Assembly (NCBI GenBank): GCA_964485515.1
Contig: CAZALT010000034.1
Span: forward strand, 1-25,273
Length of the DNA: 25,273 bases
Direction: 5' to 3'
Source of the DNA: CAZALT01 sp964485515
GTDB taxonomy: Bacteria; Actinomycetota; Acidimicrobiia; Acidimicrobiales; Acidimicrobilacustridaceae
Positions within the stretch are counted from its first letter, which is position 1. Each line of letters opens with the position of its first letter. Shown here piece after piece: positions 13,361 through 20,611 of the stretch. The notes below the pieces were generated by a model. That model saw only the letters and a list, made by a program, of their open reading frames with translations. It was not told the origin of the DNA and made no database searches. The position numbers and the translations under genes were made by a program.

Positions 13361-14806
13361 TCAGCAGGGCTGGCGGCGCAGGGCCTCGCGTGCCGCGTGC
13401 CAGCCGCACATGCCGTGCACCCCTGCACCGGGCGGTGTCGAGGACGAGCAGAGGTAGAGCCCGTCGACCGGCGTCGCCCACGGGTGCAGGCCGAGGGTGG
13501 GTCGCGCCACGAGCTGGCGGACGTCGGCGACACCGCCCCCGATGTCACCGCCGACGTAGTTGGCGTCGTGGTGTTCGAGCGCCGCGGTGGTCATCACGTG
13601 CCGGCCGCGGATGCGATCCCGGAAGCCGGGGGCGAACCGCTCGACCTGTCGCTCGATGCGATCGGTCATGTCGATCGTCGATCCGTTCGGCACATGGCAG
13701 TACGCCCATGCGGTGTGGATGCCGGCTGGGGCTCTCGTCGGGTCGAAGATCGTCGGCTGGGCGAACAGCACGAAGGGCCGCTGGGGGTGCCCGCCCGCGT
13801 GGACGGTCGCTTCGGCCGCGGTGACCTCGGCGAGGCTCCCGCCGAGGTGCACGGTGGCGGCAGAGCCGGTGGCGGGATCAGCCCACGGCGTGGGACCGTC
13901 GAGCACCCAGTCGACCTTGAACACGCCGGGTCCGTAGCGATAGCGACCGAGCTTGGTGCGGTAGCCGGACGGGAGCCGGTGGCCAGCGATGTCGACGACC
14001 TGGCGCGGGGTGAGATCGAGCAGCACGGCCCGGCTGGGCGGGAGCTCGTCGAGGTCGGCGACGGTCCATCCGGTGTGGACCTCGCCGCCGTGGTCGCGGA
14101 GGACGCCGACCAGGGCGCGAGCGATGGACCGGGAGCCGCCCCGTGCGAGCGGCCAGCCGACGAGATGGCCGAGGAGGCCGAGCAGCATCCCGTAAGCCCC
14201 GGTCGACGAGGTGGTCAGGGGGAGCGTCGAGTGCGCGGCGAGGCCGGCGAACAGGCCGCCGAGACCGTCGCCGAAGCGCGCCGCGACCTTGGTGGCCGGT
14301 CGGATGCCGTTGGCCCCGAATCGGGCCAGGGCGACGGGATGTGGGGGTGGCAGGTCGAACGGTGAGAGCAGGCTGTCGGTGAGGCCCAGGCCCGCCCGCA
14401 CGAGCGGGCCCATCAGCCGCCGGTAGGCGTCGCCGTCTGCGTCGAGCCCCGCCGCGGTCGCGGCGACGTCTCGATGGAGGAGCACGGAGCGGTCATCGAG
14501 GGTGTGGGCCAACGGTGCGCCGGGATGGATCCAGTCGAGTCCGTGCTCGGCCAGCGGAAGGGCGCGCAGCGCGGGTGACGCGATGCCCAGCGGATGGATC
14601 GCCGAGCACAGGTCGTGGACGACGTCGCCTTCGATCAGCTCGGCGGAGCGCAGGCCGCCCCCGGGGTGGTCGGCCGCCTCGACGACGAGCACGCGCCAAC
14701 CCGCCTGGGCGAGGGTGATGGCGGCCACGAGTCCGTTGGGTCCGGAGCCGACCACGACCGCGTCCCAGGCATGGTCGGCACGGTCGGCCGTCGAGGTCGG
14801 GGGCAT
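13361..14806 (-). CDS. CrtI/phytoene-dehydrogenase-like FAD-dependent oxidoreductase
   Basis: Flavoprotein oxidoreductase of the phytoene desaturase-like NAD(P)/FAD family (481 aa). The N-terminal Rossmann motif AVVVGSGPNGLVAAITLAQAG ends in VLVVEAADHPGG, the ADP-ribose-binding Glu region. The C-terminus GLYLCSSSTPPGAGVHGMCG is the family's second FAD-binding signature. No carotenoid-synthesis genes are adjacent, so the substrate is unknown; many actinobacterial members act on lipids. ATG 14806 gives a compact N-terminus. A GTG at 14836, with AGGCGG close upstream, would add 10 residues, and the choice is uncertain. It is last in the minus-strand operon behind the 3-hydroxyisobutyryl-CoA hydrolase-like gene. 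It is not a carotenoid enzyme on the evidence of context. Confidence 0.88.
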   Translation of the reverse strand: MPPTSTADRADHAWDAVVVGSGPNGLVAAITLAQAGWRVLVVEAADHPGGGLRSAELIEGDVVHDLCSAIHPLGIASPALRALPLAEHGLDWIHPGAPLAHTLDDRSVLLHRDVAATAAGLDADGDAYRRLMGPLVRAGLGLTDSLLSPFDLPPPHPVALARFGANGIRPATKVAARFGDGLGGLFAGLAAHSTLPLTTSSTGAYGMLLGLLGHLVGWPLARGGSRSIARALVGVLRDHGGEVHTGWTVADLDELPPSRAVLLDLTPRQVVDIAGHRLPSGYRTKLGRYRYGPGVFKVDWVLDGPTPWADPATGSAATVHLGGSLAEVTAAEATVHAGGHPQRPFVLFAQPTIFDPTRAPAGIHTAWAYCHVPNGSTIDMTDRIERQVERFAPGFRDRIRGRHVMTTAALEHHDANYVGGDIGGGVADVRQLVARPTLGLHPWATPVDGLYLCSSSTPPGAGVHGMCGWHAAREALRRQPC

Positions 14807-14836
14807 CGACGGCCAGGCTACGAGCGCAGGGACCAC

Positions 14837-14852
14837 GACACCGCCTGGTGTC
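14837..14852. repeat. Small inverted repeat between operon genes
   Basis: GACACC (14837-14842), GCCT, GGTGTC (14847-14852). In the mRNA it would lie just after the upstream gene's stop. It would cover the AGGCGG ribosome site of the possible GTG start at 14836, so it could act as a weak terminator or limit translation of the last gene. Confidence 0.35.
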
Positions 14853-14855
14853 CGA

Positions 14856-15929
14856 CTACGGCGACAGGCGAGGGCCGTCCTCGGACGCTTCGATCGTCTG
14901 GATCCAGGCGGTCACCTGTGCTTCGACCTCGGCGGTGAGCACAGCGGGATCCCAGCGCGGTTCGCCGTCCTTGTCGACGAGCACGGCCCTGGTGCCCTCG
15001 AGGAAGTCGGCTGTGCGAACCATGGCGGTACCCACGCGGAACTCGTTGCGCAGGCACTCGTCGAGTCCACCGGCCGTCCGGCCGAAGCGCAGCGCCTCGA
15101 ACGTGGCGACCAGAGCGGTGGGCGACGCCGCTCGGAGATCGGCCGCGATGGTGGCGGCCCGGGGATGGCTGGCCGCTTCGAGCCGCTCGATGATGCCGAG
15201 CACGGAGTCGGCGGCGAACGTGTCGTCGATCCACGCTTGGTCGCTCGCCAGGGTCGCCGACGCGGGGAGCGCGGGATCGGTCGTCACCCGGGCCAGCGCG
15301 GCGCTCGGCTCGTCGGTCGCAAGCTCGTCGACGAGATCGGCGATCCGTTCGCTGAGCACGATGTGGTCGGCGAGCCCGACGTGGATGGCATCGGCACCGT
15401 CGAGGCGGGCTCCGGTGAGACCGACGTAGGTGCCGAGCTCGCCCGGTGCGTGTGCGAGGAGCCAGGTGGAGCCGACGTCGGGTGCGAAGCCGATGGCGAC
15501 CTCGGGCATGGCGAGCACGGACCGCTCCGTCACGATCCGGTGGCTGGCGTGGGCCGACAGGCCGATCCCTCCGCCCATCACGATGCCGTCCATGATGGCG
15601 ACGATCGGTTTGGGGTAGCGATCGATGCGCGCGTCCATCTCGTACTCGCGAGCGAAGAACGTCCCGGGATCGGCGACGTCGTCGACGACGAGGCTGCGGA
15701 TGGCCTTCATGTCCCCGCCGGCGCAGAGCCCGCGACCCTCACCTTGGAGGACGACCGTGTGCACGGTCGGGTCGTCCGCCAGCTCGTCGAGCGCGGTCGT
15801 GATGTCGTCGACCATCGAGGCGGTCAGCGCGTTGATGGCCTGTGGTCGGGTCAGGACGATGCCGGCGGCGTGGCCCGATCGCCAGGTGGCGACATCGCCG
15901 GAGGCCAGGTGGTCGAGGGTGCCGTTCAT
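14856..15929 (-). CDS. 3-hydroxyisobutyryl-CoA hydrolase-like enoyl-CoA hydratase/isomerase family protein
   Basis: Crotonase-superfamily protein of 357 aa, longer than a simple hydratase (~260) and of the length of HIBCH, which hydrolyses 3-hydroxyisobutyryl-CoA in valine breakdown. Seen: the oxyanion-hole segment GEGRGLCAGGDMKAI, GIVMGGGIGLSAHA, MPEVAIGFAPDVGSTWLL with the Glu and Asp typical of the hydrolase branch, and a C-terminal FLEGTRAVLVDKDGEPRW that is characteristic of HIBCH/ECH_2 proteins. The ATG at 15929 is 7 nt downstream of the oxidoreductase stop, with no clear Shine-Dalgarno sequence. CGGGTC/GACCCG arms (15933-15946) sit at this junction. Cytoplasmic. A plain enoyl-CoA hydratase activity is the alternative. 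Confidence 0.88.
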   Translation of the reverse strand: MNGTLDHLASGDVATWRSGHAAGIVLTRPQAINALTASMVDDITTALDELADDPTVHTVVLQGEGRGLCAGGDMKAIRSLVVDDVADPGTFFAREYEMDARIDRYPKPIVAIMDGIVMGGGIGLSAHASHRIVTERSVLAMPEVAIGFAPDVGSTWLLAHAPGELGTYVGLTGARLDGADAIHVGLADHIVLSERIADLVDELATDEPSAALARVTTDPALPASATLASDQAWIDDTFAADSVLGIIERLEAASHPRAATIAADLRAASPTALVATFEALRFGRTAGGLDECLRNEFRVGTAMVRTADFLEGTRAVLVDKDGEPRWDPAVLTAEVEAQVTAWIQTIEASEDGPRLSP

Positions 15930-15936
15930 CGTCGGG

Positions 15937-18081
15937 TCAGGACCCGTTGGCGGTCGCGACGGGATCGACCTGGACGCGGATGCCGGTGAGGTGCGTCATC
16001 CCCGAGAGCGGGTCGAACGTGCCGGGTCCCGATGCCGACAGCACGTTGACGTTGACGCCGGGATGGGCGTGGGCCACTGGCATGCCCGGGCTGGTGGCGT
16101 AGCCGAAGCCGTGGGTCATCGACACCACCCCCGGTCGGAGGTTGGCGTCGAAGGCGATGGCGGCATCGAGGGCGCCGACGTCGTTGTGCACGCGGGCGAC
16201 GTCGCCCTCGGCGAGGCCCCTCGCCACGCCATCGTCGGGGTGCATCCACAGCGGGTTGGTGTCGGCGCCGCGGGTCTTGAGCTTGCCGACGTTGGCCAGC
16301 GCCGAGTTGAGGGTGTTGCGCGTGCGGCGCGTGATGAGCCGCAGCTGGTCGGGCGATTCGGCCTCGAGCTCGGTGAACAGCGTGGCGGCGCGTCGCACGG
16401 ACTCGTCGAGCAGCGCGGGCGCGCAGTCGATGCACCTGTCGGCGGTCAGCAGCTGGTCGGAGACGAAGGTGCCGACGGTGTCATCGGTGAGGACGGCGAG
16501 GCCGCGGTCGCGCGTGCGCAGCTCGGCGACGCTCAGCTCCTTGGCGGCCAGCTCGCCGTCGAGGAACGCGGCGATGGCGTCGACGCCGACGCCGAACGCG
16601 CCGCCGACGCCCATCTCGTGGCCGAGGAGGTCGAAGATCTCCGCCTCGGTCTTGCGTTCGAACCGGGGCTCGATGAGCGCCTCGGTGAGCTGCACGTGGG
16701 GGGTGAGCTGCACGCCCTGGGTGAAGGTGTTGACGTCGGGACGCTCGAACCAGTCGGCGGCGGGAAGCGCGACGTGGGCGAGCTCGGCGGTGGCGTTGCG
16801 GTAGAGGTCGATCGAGACGAGGAGGTCGAGGTCGGCCAGCGCGGCACCGGTGGCGGTGGCGTCTCCGCAGGTGAGCGCAGGGTTGCCCGCGAGCGAGATG
16901 AGCGCACGGACCGGCGTGTCGGGGTGCGCGATCCAGCGTGGGAGCAGCGCGGCGGGCAGGATGCCCTTGGATCGTCGGACGGGTCCCCACGGCGTGTCTT
17001 CGAAGGACTCGGGTCCGGGACCTCCTTGGGAGGGCATCGGTCCGAGGGCTCGGTCGGGCACGAAGTTGCCGCCCCGCCGATCGAGGTTGCCGGTGACCAG
17101 CGACAGCATCTGGACCAGGAAGTAGGCCAGGGTTCCTTGGCGTCCCATGTTGGCGCCGGTCGACATGTGCACGGCGGCGGTCGGCGCGGCGGCGAAGTCG
17201 GTGGCCAGGCGCTCGATCGTCGCAACGTCGAGCCCGACGACGGGGGCGACCCGCTCCGGTGCATAGTCGGCTATCCAGGATCGGAGCGTGTCGAGGTTGG
17301 TGGCGTGGTCACCGATGTCGCCGGTGTCGAAGCCGACGGTGCGATCGATGTGGTGGAGCATCGCGGCGAGCAGGTAGGGATCGGTGTCGGGCTTGACCTG
17401 GATGGTCTCGCCGATGTCGGGCTCGATGCGCAGCGGGTTCACGAACGTGACGGTTCCGCCCCGCTTCACGATGCCCTTCAGCGTGGCGATCGGATCGGGA
17501 GCCGAGATGAACGACCCCTTCGAGATGCGGGGGTTCGATCCGATGAGCAGCAGGTGGTCGGTGTGGTCGAGGTCGGCGACCGGGTGGATGTCGGTCGAGC
17601 CGTAGAGGATGTCGCTGACGGTGAACTTGTTCGAGCAGTCCTGGGTGGCAGCGCTGAAGATCTTGGTGGAGCCGAGCATGAGCAGGAACAGGGCCGCGGC
17701 CGGGCCGGCGAGGCAGTTGAAGGCGTTGGGGTTGCCGATGTAGACGGCGACGGATTCGGGTCCGTGCTCGTCGATCACGGCCTGGAGGCGCGTGGCGACG
17801 TCGCTGATGGCGGCGGGCCAGGCGATCTGCTCCCAGCCCCCGTCGGGGGCACCGGGTGTCCGGCGCATCGGGTGGTCGAGCCGGTCGGGGTCGCGGTGGA
17901 TGTCGAGGGTGAGCAGGCCCTTGTTGCACGCGAAGCCCTGCGAGACGGGGTGGTCGGTGTCGGGACGGACCTTGGTGATCTCCCCGTCGGTGATCGTGAC
18001 CTCGAGCCCGCACATCACCTCGCACAGCCGGCAGAAGGTGTGCGCGGTCTCGACGTCGGCGGTGTCGGCGACGGTGGTCAT
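15937..18081 (-). CDS. Molybdopterin-dependent oxidoreductase (DMSO reductase superfamily)
   Basis: Catalytic subunit of 714 aa with a bis-MGD molybdenum or tungsten cofactor. An N-terminal [4Fe-4S] site is formed by Cys17, Cys20, Cys24 and Cys52 (CRLCEVMC...ACNKG). The central catalytic domains follow, with SAATQDCSNKFTVSD at the position that usually holds the metal ligand. A C-terminal dinucleotide-binding domain holds NPLWMHPDDGVARGLAEGD and VSMTHGFGYA. There is no Tat signal, so it is cytoplasmic. No electron-transfer or membrane subunit is adjacent, suggesting a single-subunit enzyme. ATG at 18081 follows GAGGGGG at good spacing. It is first in the minus-strand operon, and a perfect palindrome lies 35-54 nt upstream. 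Substrate is unknown; acyl-CoA-type partners downstream hint at organic-acid or lipid metabolism, by inference only. Confidence 0.9.
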   Translation of the reverse strand: MTTVADTADVETAHTFCRLCEVMCGLEVTITDGEITKVRPDTDHPVSQGFACNKGLLTLDIHRDPDRLDHPMRRTPGAPDGGWEQIAWPAAISDVATRLQAVIDEHGPESVAVYIGNPNAFNCLAGPAAALFLLMLGSTKIFSAATQDCSNKFTVSDILYGSTDIHPVADLDHTDHLLLIGSNPRISKGSFISAPDPIATLKGIVKRGGTVTFVNPLRIEPDIGETIQVKPDTDPYLLAAMLHHIDRTVGFDTGDIGDHATNLDTLRSWIADYAPERVAPVVGLDVATIERLATDFAAAPTAAVHMSTGANMGRQGTLAYFLVQMLSLVTGNLDRRGGNFVPDRALGPMPSQGGPGPESFEDTPWGPVRRSKGILPAALLPRWIAHPDTPVRALISLAGNPALTCGDATATGAALADLDLLVSIDLYRNATAELAHVALPAADWFERPDVNTFTQGVQLTPHVQLTEALIEPRFERKTEAEIFDLLGHEMGVGGAFGVGVDAIAAFLDGELAAKELSVAELRTRDRGLAVLTDDTVGTFVSDQLLTADRCIDCAPALLDESVRRAATLFTELEAESPDQLRLITRRTRNTLNSALANVGKLKTRGADTNPLWMHPDDGVARGLAEGDVARVHNDVGALDAAIAFDANLRPGVVSMTHGFGYATSPGMPVAHAHPGVNVNVLSASGPGTFDPLSGMTHLTGIRVQVDPVATANGS

Positions 18082-18115
18082 CAGGTCCCCCTCGACCGGC
18101 TCCCCCGGCCGTCCG

Positions 18116-18135
18116 GGATGAACCGCCGTTCATCC
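18116..18135. promoter_or_regulatory. Perfect palindromic operator-like site upstream of the molybdopterin oxidoreductase
   Basis: GGATGAAC (18116-18123), CGCC, GTTCATCC (18128-18135): perfect 8-bp arms with a 4-nt centre, the size and symmetry of TetR-family operators. On the minus strand TAGGAT, a weak -10 candidate, overlaps its upstream edge. The site is 35 nt before the ATG at 18081. No regulator gene is adjacent. Confidence 0.5.
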
Positions 18136-18138
18136 TAG

Positions 18139-18402
18139 AGAACTGGACGCTCAGAAGTCGCCGAGGGTGAGAACGTGGCCTTCGCCCTCATGGCCGCCAT
18201 GGGCTTGGACGCGGCCTATCCCGAGCTCGACCTCGACTCCTGCCTGAACGATCGCGGTCGGGCGCTCATCGCCAAGAGCCAGGAGATGTGCCTCGTCGAC
18301 GTCGCCGGGTTCGTGAACCTCATCGACGTGTCGTTCTCGCGCATCGAGGACGACGTGACGACCAACCCGCTCTCCACGACCGGCACCTGCTTCTTGCCCT
18401 GA
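18139..18402 (+). pseudogene. 5'-truncated remnant resembling a secretory lipase
   Basis: An open frame from just after an in-frame TAG (18136-18138) to TGA at 18402 has strong coding-type third-base GC. It reads ALMAAMGLDAAYPELDLDSC, LNDRGRALIAKSQEMC and FSRIEDDVTTNPLSTTG. The AAYPELDLDSCLN...GRALI...C pattern recalls the C-terminal half of actinobacterial secretory lipase (LIP) family proteins; this is a memory-based, uncertain match. The only usable start is a GTG at 18175 without a ribosome site. No nucleophile elbow, signal peptide or upstream part exists. A good hairpin follows the stop, so the 3' end looks genuine and the 5' part appears deleted, with the break near the palindrome at 18116-18135. 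An intact 75-aa protein of unknown function is the alternative. Confidence 0.4.
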
Positions 18403-18434
18403 GCGCGGCTGGAGGACTCGACCACCACGGATCT

Positions 18435-18461
18435 GGGCCGCCCCACCCGGCGGGACGGCCC
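18435..18461 (+). terminator. Terminator hairpin after the lipase-like remnant
   Basis: GGGCCG (18435-18440) pairs with CGGCCC (18456-18461), with an inner CCC/GGG after one mismatch. It is followed by GAGTTTCG, a short T run. It starts 33 nt after the TGA. Confidence 0.5.
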
Positions 18462-18491
18462 GAGTTTCGACGTCGGAGTCAGTTTTGGCGG

Positions 18492-18497
18492 TACGGT
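18492..18497 (+). promoter_or_regulatory. Possible -10 element of the phosphotransferase-crotonase operon
   Basis: TACGGT fits TAnnnT and is followed by C, as in the two motifs at 9999 and 12775. It is 45 nt before the GTG at 18543. TCGACG at 18467-18472 shares 4 of 6 bases with TTGACA, but the spacer of 19 nt is long. Confidence 0.3.
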
Positions 18498-18542
18498 CGG
18501 CGCGGCGCGGCGCCGGGCCGCACGGACCTGAACGGGGTGACG

Positions 18543-19706
18543 GTGAACGCGACGATCGAGACGCTGAGGACGGTCAAGAACATCGCGCTGGCCCTGTCGC
18601 CGTGGGTGCCCGGTGAGCGCAACTACGGCGTCCACTCCTTCTCGCCCGCCGAGCTCACCGAGGCGATGGCTGGCGGGGTCCCCGGCGCTCGCATCGAGAC
18701 GATCACCGTCGAGGATGAGGATCGGGGCACGACCGACCGCGCTCGTCTGCGGATCCGATGGAACGCGGCGGGCCTCGACGCAGGTCTTCCCGACCACGCC
18801 TTCGCCAAGGGCACGCCGAGCACGATCCCCACGCGGCTGCTCAACTCGGCGTTCGGGCTCTGCGAATCAGAGGTGCGGTTCTTCGAGGAGCTCCAGCCCG
18901 CCGTGGCCGAGATGACGATGACGCCCTACGTCGCCCGGCTTCGCAGTGGAGGCCGGTTCGCCATCGCCATGGAGATCGCCGACCCGAACGACTACGACTT
19001 CTTCGAGCTCGGCGACACGGTTCCCCTCTCGCACGCCGAGGGGATGATGGACGCGTTGGCGATCCTGCACGCCCGCTACTGGCGGTCACCCCGCTTCGCC
19101 ACCGACCTGTCGTGGATCACCGTCTACGCCCGCCGTCCCGGGTGGCCCATCGGTCGCAAGGTCATGCCGTACTTCAACAAGAAGTGGCTCCAGACGCGTG
19201 ACGACGTGCCGGCCGAGGTGAAGGCGACCACGAGCTACTTCCTCGACCACCAGGACCTGCTCGATCGGGTGTGGGAGGCGCTTGCGCCCACCTTGTGCCA
19301 CGGCGACACCCACGCGGCCAACACCTACTCGAAGGCCGACGGCTCGTCGGGGCTGTTCGACTGGCAGAACATGCACAAGCTCCACGGCATGCGCGACGTC
19401 GCCTACCACCTCGGATGGTCGCTCGATCCAGAGATGCGGGCCACCCACGAGCGGGACCTGATCGCCCGGTACCTCAACGGGCTCGCCGAGCACGGGGTGA
19501 CCGAGGTGCCGACCCTGGCGTACGCCTTCGACCTGCACCGGCTGTTCATGATCGACGCGTGGAACTCGGCGTGGGCGCCGCTGGCCATCGAGCAGGCGGT
19601 CACACCCGACGGCCTCGCCGAGGAGCTCATCGCCCGCTTCTCCGCCACGCTCACCGACCTCGACACGCACGGCGCGCTGCGCTCGGCGCTGGGAGGGCGG
19701 GCGTGA
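18543..19706 (+). CDS. Phosphotransferase family protein (APH/ecdysteroid-kinase-like)
   Basis: Kinase-fold phosphotransferase of 387 aa. The catalytic loop LCHGDTHAANTY contains Brenner's motif, with H253, D255 and N260. The metal-binding Asp follows in GLFDWQNMHKLHG, and MRDVAYHLGWSLDPEMR is the usual helical region. The N-lobe includes HAFAKGTPSTIPTRLLNSAF with a possible ATP-binding Lys, and CESEVRFFEEL. Such proteins (APH, choline kinase-like, EcKL) phosphorylate small hydroxyl compounds; in actinobacteria they often sit beside acyl-CoA genes. The target is unknown. GTG at 18543 is chosen for the GGGG at 18534-18537; GTG 18537 is a close alternative. Its TGA overlaps the GTG of the crotonase gene (GTGA), so the two are translationally coupled. 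Confidence 0.85.
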   Translation: MNATIETLRTVKNIALALSPWVPGERNYGVHSFSPAELTEAMAGGVPGARIETITVEDEDRGTTDRARLRIRWNAAGLDAGLPDHAFAKGTPSTIPTRLLNSAFGLCESEVRFFEELQPAVAEMTMTPYVARLRSGGRFAIAMEIADPNDYDFFELGDTVPLSHAEGMMDALAILHARYWRSPRFATDLSWITVYARRPGWPIGRKVMPYFNKKWLQTRDDVPAEVKATTSYFLDHQDLLDRVWEALAPTLCHGDTHAANTYSKADGSSGLFDWQNMHKLHGMRDVAYHLGWSLDPEMRATHERDLIARYLNGLAEHGVTEVPTLAYAFDLHRLFMIDAWNSAWAPLAIEQAVTPDGLAEELIARFSATLTDLDTHGALRSALGGRA

Positions 19707-20599
19707 GCGATGCGCTCGACGTGCGAGACGAAGGGCGGTTGCGGATCCTCACCCTCAACCGGCCCGACCGCAAGAACGCCCTCGACGGTGCGCTGATCAG
19801 TGCCTTCCCCCGTGCCATCCGCGAGGCGGCGGCTGACGACGACGTGCGGGCCATCGCCATCACCGGTGCCGGCTCGGCGTTCTGCTCCGGGCTCGACCTC
19901 GCCGTCGCCGAGTCGGCGGGGACAGACGAGCCCGGTGAGCCGGGTGAGCCGGGTGAGCCGGGTGAGCCGGGTGAGCCGGGTGAGCCAGACGGGACAGGCG
20001 GGACAGGCGGGACAGGCGTCGCGCCGTCCGGTGGGGCCGCGCCACCCGACGACGGAGTCGACGACACGCACTGGTCGCTGCTGATGCGGGTGGTGTGCGA
20101 GAAGCCCATCGTGGCGGGCGTCAACGGCATCGCCGTCGGTGCGGGCGTGTCGCTGGCCATGAACGCCGACATCCGCATCGCCGCGCCGTCGGCCCGGTTC
20201 CACCCCGGTTACGCCCGGGTGGGCACGTCGCCGGACTTCGGCCTGACGTGGACCCTCCTGCGGGCGGTCGGCTACGAGCGAGCCATGCGGTTCCTGCTCG
20301 AGCAGCGGTGGGTGCTGGCCCATGAGGCGCAGGGCCTCGGGATGGTCGGCGAGGTCGTCGAGCGAGATGAGCACCTCGAGGATCGGATCGTCGAGTACGG
20401 CACCAAGCTCGCCAGCGTCGCGCCGATCGCGGCCCGTCAGACCAAGCGGCTGCTCGTCACGCTCGATCAGCCCGGCGACCTCGCCGCCCACCTCGACGAC
20501 GAGATCGAACTGGCCCTCCGGGGCCTCGGCTCGGCCGACAGTGCCGAGGCCATCCGGGCCATGCTCGAAGGCGACACCCCGAGGTTCACCGGCGGGTGA
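19703..20599 (+). CDS. Crotonase-family protein, PaaG-like isomerase rather than hydratase
   Basis: Enoyl-CoA hydratase/isomerase superfamily member (298 aa). GTG at 19703 overlaps the upstream stop and has GGGAGGG upstream. Oxyanion-hole segments are GAGSAFCSGLDL (about 55-66) and VNGIAVGAGVSLAMNADI (about 140-157). The two hydratase glutamates are absent: the GGGCEL Glu is Ser150 and the QPEI Glu is Tyr170. Asp178 in SPDFGLTW aligns with the catalytic Asp of PaaG-type delta3,delta2-enoyl-CoA isomerases (VPDSGGTW), so an isomerase or related reaction is more likely than hydration. Residues 76-95 are an EPG repeat and about 97-105 are GTG repeats, inserted in the loop that normally covers the active site. 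Cytoplasmic. Confidence 0.87.
   Translation: MSDALDVRDEGRLRILTLNRPDRKNALDGALISAFPRAIREAAADDDVRAIAITGAGSAFCSGLDLAVAESAGTDEPGEPGEPGEPGEPGEPGEPDGTGGTGGTGVAPSGGAAPPDDGVDDTHWSLLMRVVCEKPIVAGVNGIAVGAGVSLAMNADIRIAAPSARFHPGYARVGTSPDFGLTWTLLRAVGYERAMRFLLEQRWVLAHEAQGLGMVGEVVERDEHLEDRIVEYGTKLASVAPIAARQTKRLLVTLDQPGDLAAHLDDEIELALRGLGSADSAEAIRAMLEGDTPRFTGG
19928..20017 (+). repeat. In-frame 9-bp tandem repeats (EPG then GTG) inside the crotonase gene
   Basis: Six units of GAGCCGGGT (the first with CCC for CCG) run from 19928 to 19981. GAGCCAGAC follows, then three units of GGGACAGGC (19991-20017). Both units are 9 bp, so gain or loss of a unit keeps the frame and changes only loop length. Confidence 0.9.
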
Positions 20600-20611
20600 C
20601 GACGGCTCCCG

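Noticed and set aside
14502..15989. A 495-codon plus-strand frame opposite the HIBCH-like gene
   Set aside because: No domain is seen, and the minus-strand product matches HIBCH at both ends.
15625..18138. An 837-codon plus-strand frame opposite the molybdopterin oxidoreductase
   Set aside because: It is a Gly/Val/Glu/Asp-rich antisense shadow. The minus-strand gene has clear Cys and cofactor motifs and a ribosome site.
19928..20017. Regular short repeats considered as a CRISPR-like array
   Set aside because: The units are contiguous 9-bp in-frame codon repeats with no spacers, within a coding gene.
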